Numbered from the stretch's first letter, positions 10,386 through 21,268 are shown. The stretch is DNA of 64,000 bases from Siphonodentalium dalli (GCA_032622095.1 CP136064.1:37746426-37810425); one strand, 5' to 3'. Numbers and translations are program-made. Notes: generated by a model not told the origin, from the sequence alone.

Positions 10386-11198
10386 ACCATCATTCCACAT
10401 TCGTTCTGTCTCAAATAAATATTAAGGGCTAATTGCTTACTCATGCCAACCTGACACGGATATCATAACTATTTACTTCCTTTTCATATTACTGTATTCA
10501 ATATCACCCATGTGCTGCCATGTCCCCGCATCAACAATTCATTGTCTACAGTAATGCCCAAAGTAATTGACCAAGTAATTTTTCAGGACTTACATGTACT
10601 TGGAAATATCTTATATCTTTCTTAAATACACTGATCGCCTTCATCGAGAGCATTACTATTCAGATTTTTTATATCCTTTAAATCACTCATAAAACAAACA
10701 GAATATCATATATTTTTGTTGTACTCTTCACATTTGAGTCTTATTGTCAACTTTGTAACTTTGCTATATCGAGACCGGCCAAAAAAAAGAGCAGAATTAT
10801 CGTTAATTTTTCACGATTTAGTGGGAAATATCGCTTGTTGCCATTCATCGGAAAGCTCTTACCGAGAGCTTTACGATGAATGACAACAAGCAATATTTCC
10901 CACTAAATCCTGAAAAATTGCCCATAATTCTGCTGTGGTTAAGTAGTCAATTACTTTGGGCATTACTTAACATGTCATGATTACCATCCATGCCTATACT
11001 TTCCTTAAGGGAAATTTCCTCGAGTTAGTGAAAACAGTGCCAATCTGTTTTCTTACCACATCTGGATATCCTGTTTGGACATTATATGTAACAAAAACAA
11101 CGTTGCCCTTATTTACCAATATCTCCCCCTCGTTTGTCCTTTGTGCCAATTACTCTATGGAATATTTGCATATCTACAATAGATCATTGAAATCAATC
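10386..11198 (+). repeat. Tandem segmental duplication, copy 1
   Basis: Starts accatcattccacattcgtt and ends near tacaatagat..ttgaaatcaat. It matches 11314-12316 over its whole length at roughly 95% identity. Relative to copy 2 it lacks about 165 bp (joined at tgctgcca/tgtccccgcat near 10520) and about 38 bp within the foldback's left arm. Each copy carries one TA-flanked foldback and the same short frame (74 codons at 10977-11201 here, 68 codons at 12093-12299 in copy 2). Divergence and indels break the frame similarity at its 3' end, so these frames are not supported as genes. Confidence 0.9.
10549..10967. mobile_element. Family E foldback (Tc1/mariner-like), copy E1
   Basis: Left end CAGTAATGCCCAAAGTAATT preceded by TA; right end is its reverse complement, ending ...GGGCATTACT, followed by TAA. 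The inner part forms a long hairpin around about 10862 (cggaaagctcttaccgagagcttt). The left arm is interrupted by about 200 bp of unrelated AT-rich sequence. CAGT-type ends beside TA suggest the Tc1/mariner superfamily. No transposase is seen. Confidence 0.7.
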
Positions 11199-11313
11199 TG
11201 ATACTTAATATCGGTTGTTTGGCTCGAATCAAATAGTGTTGACCACTAAATAAATATAATTATCAACATATTTAAATTTTATCACTTTAACTGAATATGT
11301 CTTTAGATTCTTT

Positions 11314-12316
11314 ACCATCATTCCACATTCGTTCTGTCTCAAATAAATATTAAGGGCTAATTGCTTACTCATGCCAACCTGACACGGATATCATAACTAT
11401 TTACTTCCTTTTCATATTACTGTATTCAATATCACCGATGTGCTGCTGTGATATTGTTCTACATTTACCGTGATACAAATGTAGCTACAAATCTTATCAT
11501 ATATATATTATGTTAACTTTTTTAACTTTCCACTGGTTTACATGTACATATGTACAAATATAGTGTTCAAGTTTCTATATTTACATAATAAAACCTTTCA
11601 AACATATTTGTATATTTCCCCGCATCAACAGTTCATTGTCTACAGTAATGCCCAAAGGAATTGACCAAGTAATTGACCACTTAACCACATCTGATTTATC
11701 GGTAATTTTTCAGGACTTGGAAATATCTTATATCTTTCCTAAATACACTGATCGCCTTCATCGAAAGCATTACTATTCAGATGTTTTATATCCTTTAAAT
11801 GACTCATTAACAAACAGAATATCATATATTTCTGTTGTACTCTTCACATTTGAGTCTTATTGTCAACTTTGTAACTTTGCTATATCGAGACCAGCCAAAA
11901 AAAATAGCAGAATTATCGGTAATTTTTCAGGATTTAGTCACAAATATCGCTTGTTGTCATTCATCGGAAAGCTCTTACCGAGAGCTTTAAGATGAATGAC
12001 AACAAGCAATATTTCCCACTAAATCCTGAAAAATTGCCCATAATTCTGCTGTGGTTAAGTAGTCAATTACTTTGGGCATTACTTAACATGTCATGATTAC
12101 CATCCATGCCTATACTTTCCTTAAGGGAAATTTCCTCGAGTTAGTGAAAACAGTGCCAATCTGTTTTCTTACCACATCTGGATATCCTGTTTGGACATTA
12201 CATGCAACAAAAAGAAACGTTGTCCTTATTTACCAATATCTCCCCTTCGGTTATCCTTTGTGCCAATTACTCTATGCAATATTTGCATATCTACAATAGA
12301 TTATTGAAATCAATAA
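11314..12316 (+). repeat. Tandem segmental duplication, copy 2
   Basis: Direct repeat of 10386-11198. It contains two extra stretches: 11448-11615 (AT-rich, absent from copy 1), and aattgaccacttaacc...gtaatt at about 11670, which restores the left arm of the foldback. Copy 2 is therefore closer to the ancestral state. The offset is 928 bp at the 5' end and about 1,094 bp after the first indel. Confidence 0.9.
11643..12083. mobile_element. Family E foldback, copy E2
   Basis: Same element as E1, carried along by the segmental duplication. TA precedes CAGTAATGCCC at 11643; the right end GGGCATTACT is at 12074-12083. The central hairpin around 11970 carries gcttgttgtcattcatcgga and its complement. 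A 119-codon frame at 11636-11995 is part of this repeat. Confidence 0.7.
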
Positions 12317-12337
12317 TTTGCAGGACAATTCACAGAG

Positions 12338-12399
12338 CTGAATTATTCTGTGCTAAATAGTTTATTGGTGACCTGATGCATGCATCTTAGTTTTCTTGT
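12338..12399 (+). repeat. 62-bp repeat shared with 36083-36145
   Basis: The stretch ctgaattattct..gctaaatagtt..tggtgacctgatgcatgcatcttagttttcttg occurs here and at 36083-36145 with about four differences. In both places it is directly followed by a good splice acceptor and an open frame in the same codon phase. It may be a shared intron end or a short dispersed repeat. Confidence 0.85.
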
Positions 12400-12411
12400 T
12401 ATTATTTGCAG

Positions 12412-12580
12412 TGAACTAACAAATAATCAATCCACAAGAGGTACATCCCCTAAATTACTGGGAAAACCCCATCAGAGAAAAGTTCCATCGTCTGCTAACT
12501 CTTCAAACCATGAGCCTACTACACATTCTCTGTATATTCATAAAATTAGCGTTCGAGAAATTACAAAAATAGTTAAATAG
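12412..12580 (+). CDS. Candidate terminal exon, unknown protein
   Basis: It begins after a strong acceptor (ttcttgttattatttgcag ending at 12411). It is open in one frame to a TAG at 12578-12580. The roughly 55-residue peptide starts ELTNNQSTRGTSPKLLGKP and ends ISVREITKIVK. It is Ser/Thr/Lys rich with no recognised domain. Paralogous upstream sequence and the same splice phase occur at 36169. It could be a true last exon or an exon-like end of a dispersed repeat. Confidence 0.35.
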
Positions 12581-12813
12581 TGTTTCTTTGTTTAATATTG
12601 TATGAATATATTATTTATTTATTGTATATCACATATATATACATTAGTTTGTGTGTATGATTGAATGTGTACATAGTGTAAATATGTTTGTGCTTGTTTT
12701 ACTCTATTTAGTGACAATATACTAATCGTTCCTTATTGTGCGTTTATTGAGATATTGAGAAATAAGGGATCTCCAATGAGTCGGAATTGTATACGAAATG
12801 TATTAACGGAGTG

Positions 12814-12871
12814 CACTAAATTAGATTCGAGCCAAGCTTTAGCTATATATAGGCTCGAATCGAATTTAGTG
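12814..12871. repeat. Short hairpin
   Basis: cactaaatt..gattcgagcc and its inverted copy ggctcgaatcgaatttagtg surround an 18-nt loop. A related single arm (ggctcgaatcaaat..agtg) occurs at about 11220, so this may be the end of a dispersed element. Confidence 0.65.
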
Positions 12872-12879
12872 GACGATAT

Positions 12880-13640
12880 TCATTTATGAGGTGATAATTT
12901 GTCGACTGGCTTCCGGGATTGCGCATGGTGCCATTATAGGTTACACTGGTGTAAATGTTTTCCATAGGCCTCAGGCATATGTTTTAGCGTAAACTGTTTA
13001 CAATATAAAGGTCGATAATTTGATTGACATATGCGGAAACTTTTTATGCAAAAAATTTATTTCCGTCTAGCAGGGAATTCGCCTTTGAATCTTGTGTTTT
13101 CGTAACTAGTGTCAGAACCGCACTAAAAAATAATGTCATATTTTAGATCACACCACAAAATTCAAACTTCACTACAAAGGGTGCCAATGGCTATTTTACA
13201 TATGGAAACTCATATGGAAGAGGTGTAAAAAGCACACAAGGCTAATGACCAATCAGGGCCCAGTGTCTATTTTATTCTCTCCTACATATTAACCAAGAAA
13301 CAAGAAAACCATAGTCAGAAATGGTAATAATAATATTTTATATATTATTGGGCATATATAAAATATATTGGAGCTTTCGTATGTGTTTGTTTTCCATATG
13401 TGTGTATGTGAGCTTGATGAAGCTTGTGGAAACATTTTTAAAATCCGATGAGCCAAACTAAAGTTATGATAGTTATGAAATGTTTACACCCAATGCTTCA
13501 CGTATAATATGTGTTCACAAAGGGCGCATACGTTCAAATTGGTTGAAAGGTTCATCGGTAAATGTGCAACGCCCATTGCATTGATACACCAATAACTATA
13601 CACCAATTGCCAGAACGCAAATACCGAGTACGCTTTAATT
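12880..13640. other. No feature recognised
   Basis: AT-rich DNA with no supported gene. Confidence 0.45.
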
Positions 13641-13656
13641 ACATTTAGTGCATCAC

Positions 13657-13973
13657 CTCCTACAACAAAGCCATCCTGAACATGCTGGTATTAATCTCGG
13701 ACCTCTATGACGCTGCAAAAAGAGCGAATTTCCACTGCCAGCTATCGCCACTATTAGCTCTGAATTAGACTCTCTGGCCGATTGATCACCAAATAACGTG
13801 CAGCATTCCGATGGATTGAATAGCCTGCAATCACCGATCGAATTTGGGCCTGACACCACATCATCGTTCAAATGATGAATTGGGCGCACGTTTAGTTCGA
13901 GGCAATAAGTTCCAAGCCATTCTTTATTCAGACCCGCTCTATCAAACCAAGATTTTCCCTTACAGTTTAAATA
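13657..13973 (-). CDS. Candidate internal exon, unknown protein
   Basis: On the minus strand an open frame of about 105 codons runs from an acceptor-like AG (gaatgag, boundary near 13973) to a strong donor (gtaggag|gtgatg, boundary at 13657). The peptide includes SWFDRAGLNKEWLGTYCLEL, then IHHLNDDVVSGPNSIGDC, and a later SECCTLFGDQSARESN. G+C is about 47%, above the flanks. No family is recognised. The acceptor has little pyrimidine tract and chance openness cannot be excluded. Confidence 0.3.
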
Positions 13974-14110
13974 CTCATTCACAGTAAAATTAAAATTAGG
14001 TGCTGTCTTCCCTCCACAATATAACTGATGATGTCGCGATATGGCCTAGCACCCTGCGATAATTCCTACAGGAACATGGTGACAGGGGGTTGGGGTGTTA
14101 TCTCCACAAC

Positions 14111-14132
14111 CCCCCCCCCCCCCCCCCCCCCA
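14111..14132. repeat. Poly-C tract
   Basis: An uninterrupted run of about 22 C. A second run of about 16 lies at 14452-14467. The surrounding 14.0-14.5 kb has scattered gttgg/ccaac motifs also seen at 21.95-22.25 kb and 62.1-62.3 kb, perhaps a diffuse dispersed repeat. Confidence 0.9.
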
Positions 14133-14529
14133 CGTTGGTCAAAATTATCAACAGTTGGCAATCTCATGCCTGACACAACACTAGCTGTAAATTTGACACA
14201 AATATTTGTTGAAATTATTCTCATTGTTTATTATTCCAACCAGTAATTATTGAGGAATATGTTGTTCTTAGACCAACAGCAGCATACGTTTCTACTATGG
14301 GTTAAAATGTTGATCTGAAATGGCCATCAGTTGTAAATTTCCAACCTTATGGGGTAACAACCCAAAGGGAGGCGCAAATAATATTTCGCGAGCATGGAAG
14401 ATTAGTCTGGTTACAATGGGATGCAGTTTCCTGGAAATTTCAAGGTGGGCACCCCCCCCCCCCCCCCACCAACGCAGAACATCTAGCCACGTCCCGGGAT
14501 CCCTAGCAAACCATTATAGCTTGATTTAA

Positions 14530-15504
14530 AGTAAATAAGTACATGTGTGCCCAATAAACCCGAAACATCGAATAATAGCATCGGTAACTACATATCGGTT
14601 TTACACTCGTTCCGTTTCCTTGTTAAATCTATAGGTTTTCGGTGGGGTCACCGATGATAGACCAACGCGCTAACCAAATATTTGGCATTCATATCACAGT
14701 AAACTGTGATGATTTATCACGCAGCTTCCAGACACTGGTACAGAAATACCAATGTTTGCCCATTTATCAAACCTTTTCTATCAGTAGTATTAGAACTGTC
14801 CGACTTGAAGAATAGCCCAGTCAGTTCACTGTGAAACCAATATCACAAATATCCAATTCCTCGCGAAATCACAACTTCGTTATCGGAATCTCGAGATTCA
14901 CATAAGGGCAGTGCTATACTATTCGTTTCTCGTACGTTTGCTATTCGCCCATTAAACTATAGTGTTCTTACTACTCTCTCAGTCGTGTACTTTACTTCAA
15001 ATATGTATAAGAATATATATAAAAGGGATCGGAATACAAGTTACGTTAACCTACATCTAGCCCTTTTACAGAATACGTGAATTGACAATACCATATTTAT
15101 TTGAAGTTTCAAGATGTCTATCACATAACGTAAAAAAAGCTATGTATATACATGTATATTTACACACTAAGTGTTGTCATCACTAAATCCAGCATTCTGA
15201 TTGGTCGGCGCCCACGTGGCTAGTTGCAGTTATTTCTCGGTGAATGCGTAACGCCTCATAACACCAAGCTAATAACACCATCGATACGTCATTAGGTTTG
15301 GAAAGACGAACGCGTAATGCTTTGGGCGCATTTTGACTCGCGCAGGATTGACTTAATACATCATCGGGTTTCAACATGAAGAGAAATTGTTCCTATTAAC
15401 TTTTGCCAAGGGTGCTATTGGGTATTTTGGGCTGATCTTGTCACGATACACTTTTCGATTTAAATATATTTACAAAAGCGGCTTTTTCGCTAAATGTATA
15501 TAAA
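14530..15504. other. No feature recognised
   Basis: No gene or clear repeat. A 64-codon minus frame (15183-15377) lies in slightly GC-richer DNA but has no domain or splice support. Confidence 0.4.
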
Positions 15505-15665
15505 TATAAGGATTAACTGTCATGTGGACTATTTTTATGGAGATGTAACGGTGAGGTAAGTGGACATAACTTGTATGTAAAACCCTTCGGTTTTACACAA
15601 GTTATGTCCACTTACCTCACCGTTACATCTCCATAAAAACAGTCCACATGACAATTAATCCTTAT
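15505..15665. mobile_element. 161-bp near-perfect hairpin
   Basis: The left arm starts ataaggattaactgtcatgt and the right arm ends acaattaatccttat. The arms are about 73 bp with few mismatches around a loop near acccttcggttt. The compact foldback architecture suggests a MITE; no confident target duplication could be fixed. Confidence 0.8.
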
Positions 15666-15782
15666 GTGAAAATTAAGGTTGCATTCTGCGGATATGTTCT
15701 TCCAGCTTGCAACGCTTAAGAGTCCAAGTGACTAGCTTCTATAAGGGGACATTTTAAGAAATACACGATCATATAAATGGTT

Positions 15783-16853
15783 TAGTGATGCGGACCGGAC
15801 CGGACCACCTTGGGTGGTCCGGTCCATTGCCAAGACGGTCCAGTCCGGTCCGGTCCAGCCCATTCCGGTCCGGTACACATGCCTGGACCGGTCCAAAACG
15901 GTCCGGTCCACTTATAATAGGCTATATGTTAATGAATTCTCTGTTTTCTCAACGTTTTTACTCTGTATAGTACAAGCTATAAGGTTACTGAGTTCAGTGC
16001 AATGCAATGAGTCCATATATGTTAAAACTTACATTGTTTGCCGATTGTATGCACCATTGTCTGTCTCTGGTTGGATATACTGGGAACGATGCACGATAAT
16101 AGTATTTCTAGTAATGCGAACATGCACTAATTAAATGTATTGGACAGATATATAGCTAGGGCCAGCATGTGTTATAACCAATCTAACATGGCACTCAACT
16201 GATCGTATGCATGATTCGTATCATACTTATTTTCATTAAATTGAAATTTAAACGAAATAACTATACTGATGACAATTATACAAATGTGTACTAATATGAC
16301 TACTACATTAATATTGGAGTCTTGGATATTGTGATGGCTGATTGTATAGTCCTGACAATTACAGTTATATACCTAAGTACAACTACTATTGGATTAATGT
16401 GACTGTCTTGTGTATGTACTATGTAATGTGGTTTGCATGTTTCTTCGATAATTATAACTGTGAAAAACAATAGAATACTCGATTCGATATCCATCCAAAT
16501 TGAATAGTTGATGCCATATTACACTGTTTATGACAAATGGTTCCATACTCATTCAGTTGCATGTTTGTCGCATTGATAGGGTTATTCTATACATTGTTTT
16601 CGTGGCATCAAACGTTGAATAGATATTAACCACTTGAATGCGTCAATACATCGTTGCTAATTGATATGACGGCAAATACGCAATAATATTCGCGATAGTT
16701 TATTATAACTGAAGTAAAATAGTGGACCGGACCGGAGAGTATCGGACCGGCGGCAACAAGCGGTCCGGTCCGGTCCAGTGACACCCGGTCCGGACAGGAC
16801 CGCGATCCATCCCTGGACCGCGGACCGGTCCGGTCCAAAGCACCGCATCACTA
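15783..16853. mobile_element. Non-autonomous hAT-like transposon, 1,071 bp
   Basis: An exact 8-bp direct repeat AAATGGTT flanks the element (15775-15782 and 16854-16861). The termini are TAGTGATGCGG on the left and its reverse complement CCGCATCACTA on the right. An 8-bp duplication plus TAGNGATG ends is the Ac-type hAT pattern. Each end carries a subterminal block (15785-15910 and 16720-16840) with about a dozen GGACC/GGTCC units, mostly joined as ggaccggacc. The ~800-bp interior has no transposase frame. Proline/glycine-rich frames at the ends are translations of the GGACC repeats. Confidence 0.9.
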
Positions 16854-16861
16854 AAATGGTT

Positions 16862-17370
16862 AGAGCTATATGTATCAATAAATAATACATGTAGAATGTA
16901 GAATTGACCTTGAAACATGTGGCTGACAATTTGGCTACGACCCTGTTGCATGCAGCCGTTGCAGTTGCACTGGAAGAAATTACCCACAAATAGAATTGGT
17001 GGTGGCTTCGATGTGACGGCCCGAAGGCATGCATGGTACCAGGGAATAGGAGTGACAATTGTTATCAATTAATATCAAAATATTCTTCATGCGTCCAAAT
17101 ATGTTTCGTACCATTTACTCCTGATGATCCCATGCGAACACATTACCCCAAGCCACGTTGGTGCCTGGGCATATTATAGCAAAAAATACATGTATATAGT
17201 AAAATCTTAAACTCAACCCTATAAACCCTAGTAATTGCATGATGTTGCGTTCACAAGATCAAAGCAGGTCGATAATATATTTTCTCGTCAAAGTGAAAAA
17301 ACGGAACCATTTTCGTAAAGCATTTATCAATAAGCTAGTTTCCCTCCCATTTGGTGAACATAATGATCGT
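16862..17370. other. No feature recognised
   Basis: AT-rich DNA, no supported gene. Minus-strand frames reaching from 17068 into the hAT-like end are not credible. Confidence 0.45.
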
Positions 17371-17499
17371 TTACTTAACCGAAAAGTTGAACGTTGGAGG
17401 ATGTGAAGAAAGCTGTCAATTCGTTCAGCGTATATGGCTTGTTTGAAGTACTTCGGTTATGGGAGACAATAACATTGACATAACGACAGAAATCCTGTA

Positions 17500-17790
17500 A
17501 CCCAAAAAGACGCGTTGAAGTAATGAAAAATGCAACTATGACCAAGGTGTTTGTGTCCCAAACAAAAAACAGCCATTTACACGACATGGAACAGAAAAGA
17601 GCGTTCCGTGTGTTATTATATTCCTGATATGGTAGCAATAAAGAGCGTTTGTCCGACTTGGTGCGAAAACTTGAAAACGGTTGGGAAATGGCTGTGACTT
17701 TGGCAAATGTTTTTTTAGGCAAAAGAAGCCGGCGTATCAATATTTCGTGTATGTATCGACCTATCGTATCCGTCCGTCCAAATCACGTAG
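17500..17790 (+). repeat. Dispersed repeat with AATAAAGAGCG pair
   Basis: Carries gaaaagagcgttcc at about 17592 and caataaagagcgttt at about 17636 with attcctgatatgg between, then ggcgtatcaatatttcgtgt at 17732. The same order is found, diverged, at 33.94-34.07 kb. The motif pair also lies inside the elements at 22905, 32712 and 38858, and a variant is at 6.78-7.0 kb. Confidence 0.65.
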
Positions 17791-17827
17791 AAAAAAATGG
17801 AGGTCCCAATGAGCCATGTCAGTTTAA

Positions 17828-18285
17828 CCCTTTACCCAACAGAACGGACCTGTGCCAATGCATTCTCTTATATATGAGAGTCGACCATAGGTCGCCTCGC
17901 ATATATAAGAGAATGCATTGACTTAACACATATTAAAAATGATAAAATTGTCAAAGAATGTAGAAAAATATTATAAAAATTGTTAAAAATGTAAGACAAA
18001 ATTATAAAATTGTTAAAGAATGTAAGCAAAAATGGTAAAAAGTGTTAAAAAAAAGATTTATTTTAGGCCAATGCATTCTCTTATATATGCGAGGCGACCT
18101 ATGGTCGACTCGCATATATAAGAGAATGCATTGGCACATGGCATAACTGTAACCATCACAATGTGGTCGATGAACCGGTTCCAATGATATCCATATTTGT
18201 ATGGAGTTATTGAGACAGACCGAAGATATTTTAGGCTGTTGAAGCTTTATTTGGGCGTTTTTTGGCCGTTTTGTTGGGTAAAGGG
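17828..18285 (+). mobile_element. Family A MITE, copy 2
   Basis: Exact TTAA on both sides (17824-17827, 18286-18289) and CCCTTTACCCAACA ends. Short left arm, long right arm, two inverted 69-bp palindromes. The spacer between palindromes is longer than in other copies because attataaaattgttaaagaa is repeated. One substitution (gcgag to gagag) lies in the first palindrome. Confidence 0.92.
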
Positions 18286-18289
18286 TTAA

Positions 18290-18715
18290 CATCATATATA
18301 TGACATGAGTATTTTACTTAGTGTTAATATCACATGCTTCTTTACACATTCCAACGAATGTAGACCCACTTTGTATTGTGACATATATACCCTAATTGAA
18401 CTGTATCCCTTACTCCCTAAACATTAGTCAAATGGCCAGCGAAATACCCAAGAGGGATTGGAGAAATGGAGTACTATTTAGCGACCCTAATCCTGGAATT
18501 CATACCAATGAGAAATGACCGTGTTATTTGTGTTAACAAACGGTCGATTCCTCAGAGGTCCGGTCCAGATATAACAGATTCTCGATCCGTAGGTCTCTCA
18601 GCATATGTATCAAATCTACGTTACAGCGTCTGTCATTCTGATTAAGATTGGTAGCCGCACTGTGCTATTATCTGTCTTGTGATGAATGAGATTCTCCTTG
18701 TTTGTCCCCAATTAC
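18290..18715. other. No feature recognised
   Basis: No gene. A lone ggtccggtccag at about 18557 resembles the hAT-like subterminal motif. Confidence 0.4.
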
Positions 18716-18719
18716 TTAA

Positions 18720-18838
18720 CCCTTTCTATACTAAATACTAATTGATGAGTAGTTCCCGTAGGAAATGTTCAGATAATAAGTTCAACAAAGGACCATAGTT
18801 CGTTTGTTGAACCTTTTATCTGAACATTTCCCATCAAT
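18720..18838. mobile_element. Family C foldback, partial copy (TTAA type)
   Basis: TTAA at 18716 is followed by CCCTTTCTATACTAAAT and attgatgagtagttccc. A hairpin follows (ggaaatgttcagataataag and its complement, both sides of gttcaacaaa). The right terminus is not seen and family A copy 3 begins 4 bp later. Related copies lie at 19938-20505, 50441-50672 and 61453-61632. Confidence 0.65.
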
Positions 18839-18841
18839 TAA

Positions 18842-19233
18842 CCCTTTACCCAACAAACCGGCCAAAACCGGCCAAATAAAACTTCAACAACCTAAAATAT
18901 CTTCGGTGTGTCTCAATAAAACCATACAAATATGGATATCATTGGAACCGGCTCCTTGACCACATTGTGATAGTTACAGTTATGCCCTGTGCCAATGCAT
19001 TCTCTTATATATGCGAGTCGACCATAGGTCGCCTCGCATATATAAGAGAATGCATTGGCCTAAAAAATATATTTTTTTAACACTTTTTACCATTTTTTCT
19101 TACATTCTTTAACAATTTTATAATTTGTAATGTGTTAAGCCAATGCATTCTCTTATATATGCGAGGCGACCTATGGTCGACTCGCATATATAAGAGAATG
19201 CATTGGCACAGGGCCCTTCTGTTGGGTAAAGGG
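18842..19233 (-). mobile_element. Family A MITE, copy 3 (inverted)
   Basis: TTAA at 18838-18841 and 19234-19237, with ends CCCTTTACCCAACA and its complement. The long subterminal arm is on the left, so the copy is opposite in orientation to copies 1, 2, 5 and 6. Both 69-bp palindromes are intact. Confidence 0.93.
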
Positions 19234-19349
19234 TTAATATAAAATCCGCCTGCCCTTCTGTTATCTTATCATCGGGCTGTCGTCTGCTTTTATTACATGA
19301 ACACCCTCCAAATGAATATTTTGAGCTTTCCATATTCCAATGTATACAT

Positions 19350-19796
19350 CCCTGGTTAAGTGGTCCTGCTAATGTGCTATGGTGCTGTTTGGTCCTGCTG
19401 AATTGATATGATGATGTGAGGGCAAACTGATGCTGTTAACAAAAAGTACCGTTATAGTTTTTTAATTTGTCTTTTACGCGGTGTTCCGATGATCTGAACA
19501 TATCCAGAAAAATCCAGTATGCGTAACAAAATACAAAAACATATTGATTTCGAAATATTTTTAATACTGGTTGTATATTAGTTGTTGAAAATCGACTATA
19601 ATCAAGATGATTATATTTTTCAAAATAATATATGTTCTTGAATGTTTCATACGCACATTGGTTTTTCCTCAAATCGCTCGGATTAGTCAATCACCGCGAA
19701 AATTACAACTTTAGAAAAAATAACGGTATTTTATCGTAACGGCATCAGTTTGCCTTACCCGCATCATAGCGATTCAGCAGGACCACTTGACCAGGG
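19350..19796. mobile_element. Family D inverted-repeat element, copy 1
   Basis: Ends CCTGGTTAAGTGGTCCTGCT on the left and the near-complement ending aagcaggaccacttgaccagg-type on the right. A second tggtcctgctgaa block on the left aligns with the right end over about 65 bp (gggcaaactgatg, accgttat), giving long imperfect inverted repeats. The interior is AT-rich with no credible ORF. No clear target duplication. Copy 2 is at 37941-38721. Confidence 0.7.
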
Positions 19797-19937
19797 TGGA
19801 CGGTATAAAATTATAACTTAATAGGAGAATACATTCAGAATAATAGGAGAATACATTCAGCATAGAACGGGTTAACATACCAAGTAAAACATTAGAAACG
19901 TCAAGAGGAGTAATGTCACTTCGTCTACACATCTTAA

Positions 19938-20505
19938 CCTTTTCTGTACTAAATGTGACCCGCCATATCAAATCCAGTCGTAAGTCGTGAATTTTTTTAC
20001 CCTGTGCCAATGCATTCTCTTATATATGCGAGTCGACCATAGGTCGCCTCGCATATATAAGAGAATACATTGGCCTAACAATTTTTTACAATTTTAATAA
20101 TTTTTTCTTGTATTCTTTAACAATTTTATAATTTCACCCATACAGAGTCCCAGACAAACATGAGCAGACGACACTCTTCTATATGCTTATATATATGTGT
20201 GGGGCTCCATGCAGGGTAATGGATGTTTTTTATTTTATGTCCTAAAACTTGTAAGAAACATTTATTTAAAAAAAATGATAAAAAATTGTTAGGCCAATGC
20301 ATTCTCTTATATATGCGAGGCGACCTATGGTCGACTCGCATATATAAGAGAATGCATTGGCACAGGGTAAACAAATCCCGACTTACGACTGGGTTTGATA
20401 TGGCGGGTCACTAAATAATCATTGACGAGTAGTTTCCCTTATAGGAAATATTCAGATAATAATTTCAACAAACGACAAGGTCTAAACATTTCCCGCCAAT
20501 GATTA
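19938..20505. mobile_element. Family C copy interrupted by 19955-20411
   Basis: CCTTTTCTGTACTAAAT lies left of the insertion and aatcattgacgagtagtttccc with ggaaatattcagataataat to its right. Removing the insert and one TAAAT rejoins a sequence colinear with 18720-18838. The left flank is TTAA (19934-19937). Confidence 0.65.
19955..20411. mobile_element. Nested foldback with GTGACCCGCC ends and family A palindromes
   Basis: Ends GTGACCCGCCATATCAAA and its complement, about 33 bp, flanked by TAAAT on both sides. Inside are two 69-bp palindromes of family A, but the terminal sequences differ completely from CCCTTTACCC and the central spacer is longer and unrelated. It sits inside a family C copy: ccttttctgtactaaat on the left, and catTGACGAGTAG followed by the family C hairpin arm on the right. 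So it is a chimera or a sister family sharing the palindromic core. Confidence 0.75.
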
Positions 20506-21268
20506 TGAATTCCTATGCAATTGGGTTATCTTTATTGTCATCTGCTCATATATACTTAACATCCCTGCAAATGAATAATAGACCATTCCAATGTATACGT
20601 TTATACATGGGTGGAAGAATCCATTCAGTATTGAAATTTGTCAATAGAACCAGCGTTCTAGGTGCAAAGTTTGTCGTTTTCAGGTTTTGTGGACGTGGTG
20701 GCACGCTTTCCTCGTGGTTGATCAACTTTTCTATGCCTCGCGAATGATGGGGACCAGTGAACCCAACGTGTTTTCATCTGTTAATTATACCCCCGTTATG
20801 AAGTTATTTGGGTTATACTGGAATCAGATTATATGTCCATCCGCCCGGTTGTCAGTCCGTCCGTTCGTGGACGCAACTTTCTCTGAGCTTGTATTCCGTC
20901 ATTCTCAGTCATTTGTTTTTAAACTTGGCACATATATATTTGTGCACCTGCGATTATGAGGTTCGTCCCATTTATAGCGGGGTTATCCCCCTTTTTCAAC
21001 TTACAAACGATGTGCCCGATTCATAATTTTGTCCGAGCATGTATGCCTACATTTTGCGGTCATTTTGTTATGAACTTAGCCATATATATTAATATGGCTA
21101 TTCTTAATATAGCCCTATTGCACTTCGGCGGGCACCCATTGTTCACATTCATACATCTACTTGTAATTGTGATTTTTCTGTACTATAATTTGGGTCCAAC
21201 CTGGCAAGGAACAGAAACTGACCACGATATAATTCTACTGTCTTTTTCTATACCATTCTCGAACGTGT
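20506..21268. other. No gene; dispersed intron-like repeat fragment
   Basis: Contains the block tccatccgcccggttgtcagtccgtccg near 20828-20870, of a kind often dispersed in invertebrate genomes. Frames of 72-105 codons (20499-21273) overlap one another and carry no recognised domain. Confidence 0.4.

Noticed and set aside
16657-17068. 133- and 121-codon minus frames
   Set aside because: They run from unique DNA into the GGACC subterminal block of the hAT-like element, with Gly-Pro-Asp-Arg runs from the motif.
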